Source of the DNA: Paraburkholderia bannensis NBRC 103871
Lineage (GTDB): Bacteria; Pseudomonadota; Gammaproteobacteria; Burkholderiales; Burkholderiaceae
Assembly: GCF_000685015.1 (NCBI RefSeq)
Contig: NZ_BAYA01000040.1
Span: 1 to 54,020, forward strand
Reading direction: 5' to 3'
Length of the DNA stretch: 54,020 nt
The translations under genes and the position numbers were made by a program. This document shows positions 52,628-54,020 of the stretch, in pieces. The stretch's first letter is position 1. Each line of letters begins with the position of its first letter. Under the pieces are notes generated by a model. It saw only the letters and a program-made list of their open reading frames with translations, was not told where the DNA came from and made no database searches.

Positions 52628-53440
52628 TTAACCGAACCGGCTCCCACGGAGCCGTTGCTGCAATTTCTCGCACTGCTCCTGCAACAGAACCTCAAGCTGC
52701 TCCCGCAGGTCGTGAAAGCGCTGCGTGGGCACAGGTATCGAGATCGCCGCCAGCTCGCCAGTGGGAAGACGAAGCGATGCAGCGATTGCGCAGACCCCGT
52801 CCGCGTTTTCCTCAAGATCACTGCTCAGGCCAGTGCGGCGAACCTCTGCAAGCGCGTCCTCAAGCTCTGGCCAGGTCGCGATCGTGTGGCTTGTCAGCTT
52901 TCCGAGGCGCAATGTGGTCTTGAGACGATCGAGTTCGTCGCGCTCTAGTGCAGCCAGCATGGCCTTGCCCGGCGCACTAGAGTGCAACGGAAACGAAATC
53001 CCGACGTCCGACTCAGCCCGCAACCGATGGGTTCCGCGCACCTGATCCACGAACACCACTTTGTCTGCGTCGAGCAAGGACAGGTCAACCGTCTCTCCGC
53101 ACTCCCGGGAGATCTGCTGCAGTGTCGGACGCGCGATATCGACGATCGCAAATTTTGCGGCCGCCGCCAAAGGCAGCAGCGCGGGCCCAAGGCGCACGCC
53201 TTTGGCCAGTGAAGCAGCAATGACCAGGTTCTCAGCGTGAAGTGCATCGACGATACGCTGAACCGTCGAGCGCGGCAGGGAGAGCAGCTTCGCCAGTTCG
53301 CCAAGCGAGAGACCCTCCGGGTGTTCCTTGAGCGCCCGGAGCACTGCCGCTGCCCTCGCTATCACCTGGACTGCCGGTCTCTCGGCAGGTGAACCCTCCC
53401 CCTCAAGTTGCTCGACTTCCTCTGATCTTGCTCTAGCCAT
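52628..53440 (-). CDS. IclR-family regulator divergent from the cyclase-family gene
   Basis: 270-residue IclR-type factor. HTH ~25-85 (VQVIARAAAVLRALKEHPEG, LSLGELAKLLSLPRSTVQRI), effector domain (GETVDLSLLDADKVVFVDQV, FPLHSSAPGKAMLAALERD). ATG 53440 has GGAA seven bases upstream; an earlier ATG at 53452 has its GGA directly adjacent, too close to be used. It is the most diverged of the three IclR proteins here. It is divergent from a cyclase-family enzyme gene and likely controls it. Confidence 0.87.
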   Translation of the reverse strand: MARARSEEVEQLEGEGSPAERPAVQVIARAAAVLRALKEHPEGLSLGELAKLLSLPRSTVQRIVDALHAENLVIAASLAKGVRLGPALLPLAAAAKFAIVDIARPTLQQISRECGETVDLSLLDADKVVFVDQVRGTHRLRAESDVGISFPLHSSAPGKAMLAALERDELDRLKTTLRLGKLTSHTIATWPELEDALAEVRRTGLSSDLEENADGVCAIAASLRLPTGELAAISIPVPTQRFHDLREQLEVLLQEQCEKLQQRLRGSRFG

Positions 53441-53602
53441 TTCGCATTCCATTCCTGCTTAAGAGATATCGGTAGTTTGCCAGATGCGCAATACGCATCC
53501 TGTTCTCGTCACTTAAATATATCGGGCATGAAGTCGAATCACCTCGGGTTCATCCCTATGGTTTCGATCGACCTTCCGATTAGTATTCACTTCACCGCAA
53601 TA

Positions 53603-53629
53603 CGGTACTTCTGTACTGAATAGCGGTAC
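53603..53629. promoter_or_regulatory. Triplicate GTAC motifs in the IclR/cyclase promoter
   Basis: CGGTAC (53603-53608), TGTAC (53612-53616) and CGGTAC (53624-53629) recur within 27 bases, 37-63 bases before the cyclase gene start. The core CGGTAC also appears in the operator region at 51576. Three spaced copies recall the multi-repeat sites of PcaU/PobR-type IclR proteins. Confidence 0.5.
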
Positions 53630-53665
53630 AGATTTTCAACGATATCTTTAGACCGGAGTATGTAA

Positions 53666-54020
53666 ATGACTGTGACTGTCCGAGGCATCAACTATCAGGA
53701 GAACTTACATAACGACATGGGGCTGGAGTTTTACGACCTCAGTCATCCGTGGGGTCTCGGGCAGCCCTGCTGGCCGTATTTCGAAGACGTGAAGATCGAA
53801 CGTCTCCATAACATGGCCAAGTCCGGGGTGCTCACGCAGCGCATCACGACGGTGATGCACTCGGGAACGCACATCGATGCCCCGGCGCACGTCGTCGAGG
53901 GCACGCCGTTCATGGACGAAGTCCCGCTGCCTTACTTTTTCGGCACTGGCGTCGTGGTATCGATCCCGAAGGGCAAGTGGGAAGTCATCACCGCCGAAGA
54001 CCTCGAAAAAGCAAGCCCTG
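53666..54020 (+). CDS. Cyclase-family metal hydrolase (5' part, runs off right edge)
   Basis: Only the first ~118 residues are present. After MTVTVRGINYQENLHNDMGL comes FYDLSHPWGLGQPCWPYFED and the metal-binding signature HSGTHIDAPAHVVEG of the cyclase family, which includes manganese/zinc kynurenine formamidases, isatin hydrolases and polyketide-related cyclases. The start is ATG 53666, with GGAG upstream, not the ATG within the preceding IclR region. It is divergent from an IclR gene and may be the first gene of a catabolic operon to the right. The substrate cannot be decided from this fragment. Confidence 0.82.
   Translation, partial: MTVTVRGINYQENLHNDMGLEFYDLSHPWGLGQPCWPYFEDVKIERLHNMAKSGVLTQRITTVMHSGTHIDAPAHVVEGTPFMDEVPLPYFFGTGVVVSIPKGKWEVITAEDLEKASP

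Overview
The window looks like one contig segment of a high-GC betaproteobacterium of the Burkholderiaceae (Paraburkholderia/Caballeronia type). The support is gene content: a hopanoid-associated HpnJ at the left edge, a PACE-family pump, a beta-class glutathione transferase, an Mdt-type RND pump with lipoprotein OprM-like channel, a spore-coat-U type fimbrial operon, and many LysR/IclR regulators. No rRNA, tRNA, CRISPR array, transposase or prophage gene was seen. The genus is inferred from protein recall, not from a search.

Layout. 1-0.43 kb: 5' part of hpnJ. 0.77-10.8 kb: a small lipoprotein, then a tightly overlapping mdtA-mdtB-mdtC-oprM-like multidrug efflux operon closed by a terminator. 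11-14.9 kb: stand-alone genes (His-rich exported protein, glycine-zipper exported protein, PACE pump, NfsB-like nitroreductase, YjbQ protein, dienelactone hydrolase). 14.9-20.6 kb: a guanidinobutyrate-type catabolic operon (gbuA, NTF2-like gene, aldehyde dehydrogenase, NCS1 permease) divergent from a LysR gene, with matching palindromes between them. 20.7-23.4 kb: DUF4239-like membrane protein, two glutathione transferases and a 92-residue CxxC protein. 23.5-29.7 kb: a complete ribose system, rbsK-rbsD-rbsA-rbsC-rbsB plus a LacI regulator, with a candidate operator upstream of rbsK. 29.9-34.8 kb: a four-gene chaperone-usher operon with SCPU-domain subunits. 35-42.6 kb: LysE exporters, free methionine-R-sulfoxide reductase, AraC/EamA and LysR/aldo-keto-reductase divergent pairs, small proteins, and a candidate promoter-hairpin-terminator small RNA at 41.7 kb.

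42.7-54 kb is the most distinctive accessory region; it looks somewhat lower in GC than the first 10 kb. It holds three IclR-family regulators, each divergent from a different structural unit: an MFS transporter, a Tat-type exported protein resembling 2,4-diacetylphloroglucinol/phloretin hydrolases, and a cyclase-family metal hydrolase that runs off the right edge. The exported hydrolase begins a same-strand series that continues through an EmrB-like MFS pump, an EmrA-like adaptor, a lipoprotein outer-membrane channel and a LysR regulator. Together these suggest a detoxification module for a phloroglucinol- or dihydrochalcone-like compound: hydrolysis outside the cytoplasm plus tripartite expulsion, under IclR control. 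No phloroglucinol biosynthesis genes are visible. This is inference from gene families and order.

Protein family calls come from reading the translations and from remembered family motifs. No homology search or structure prediction was run.
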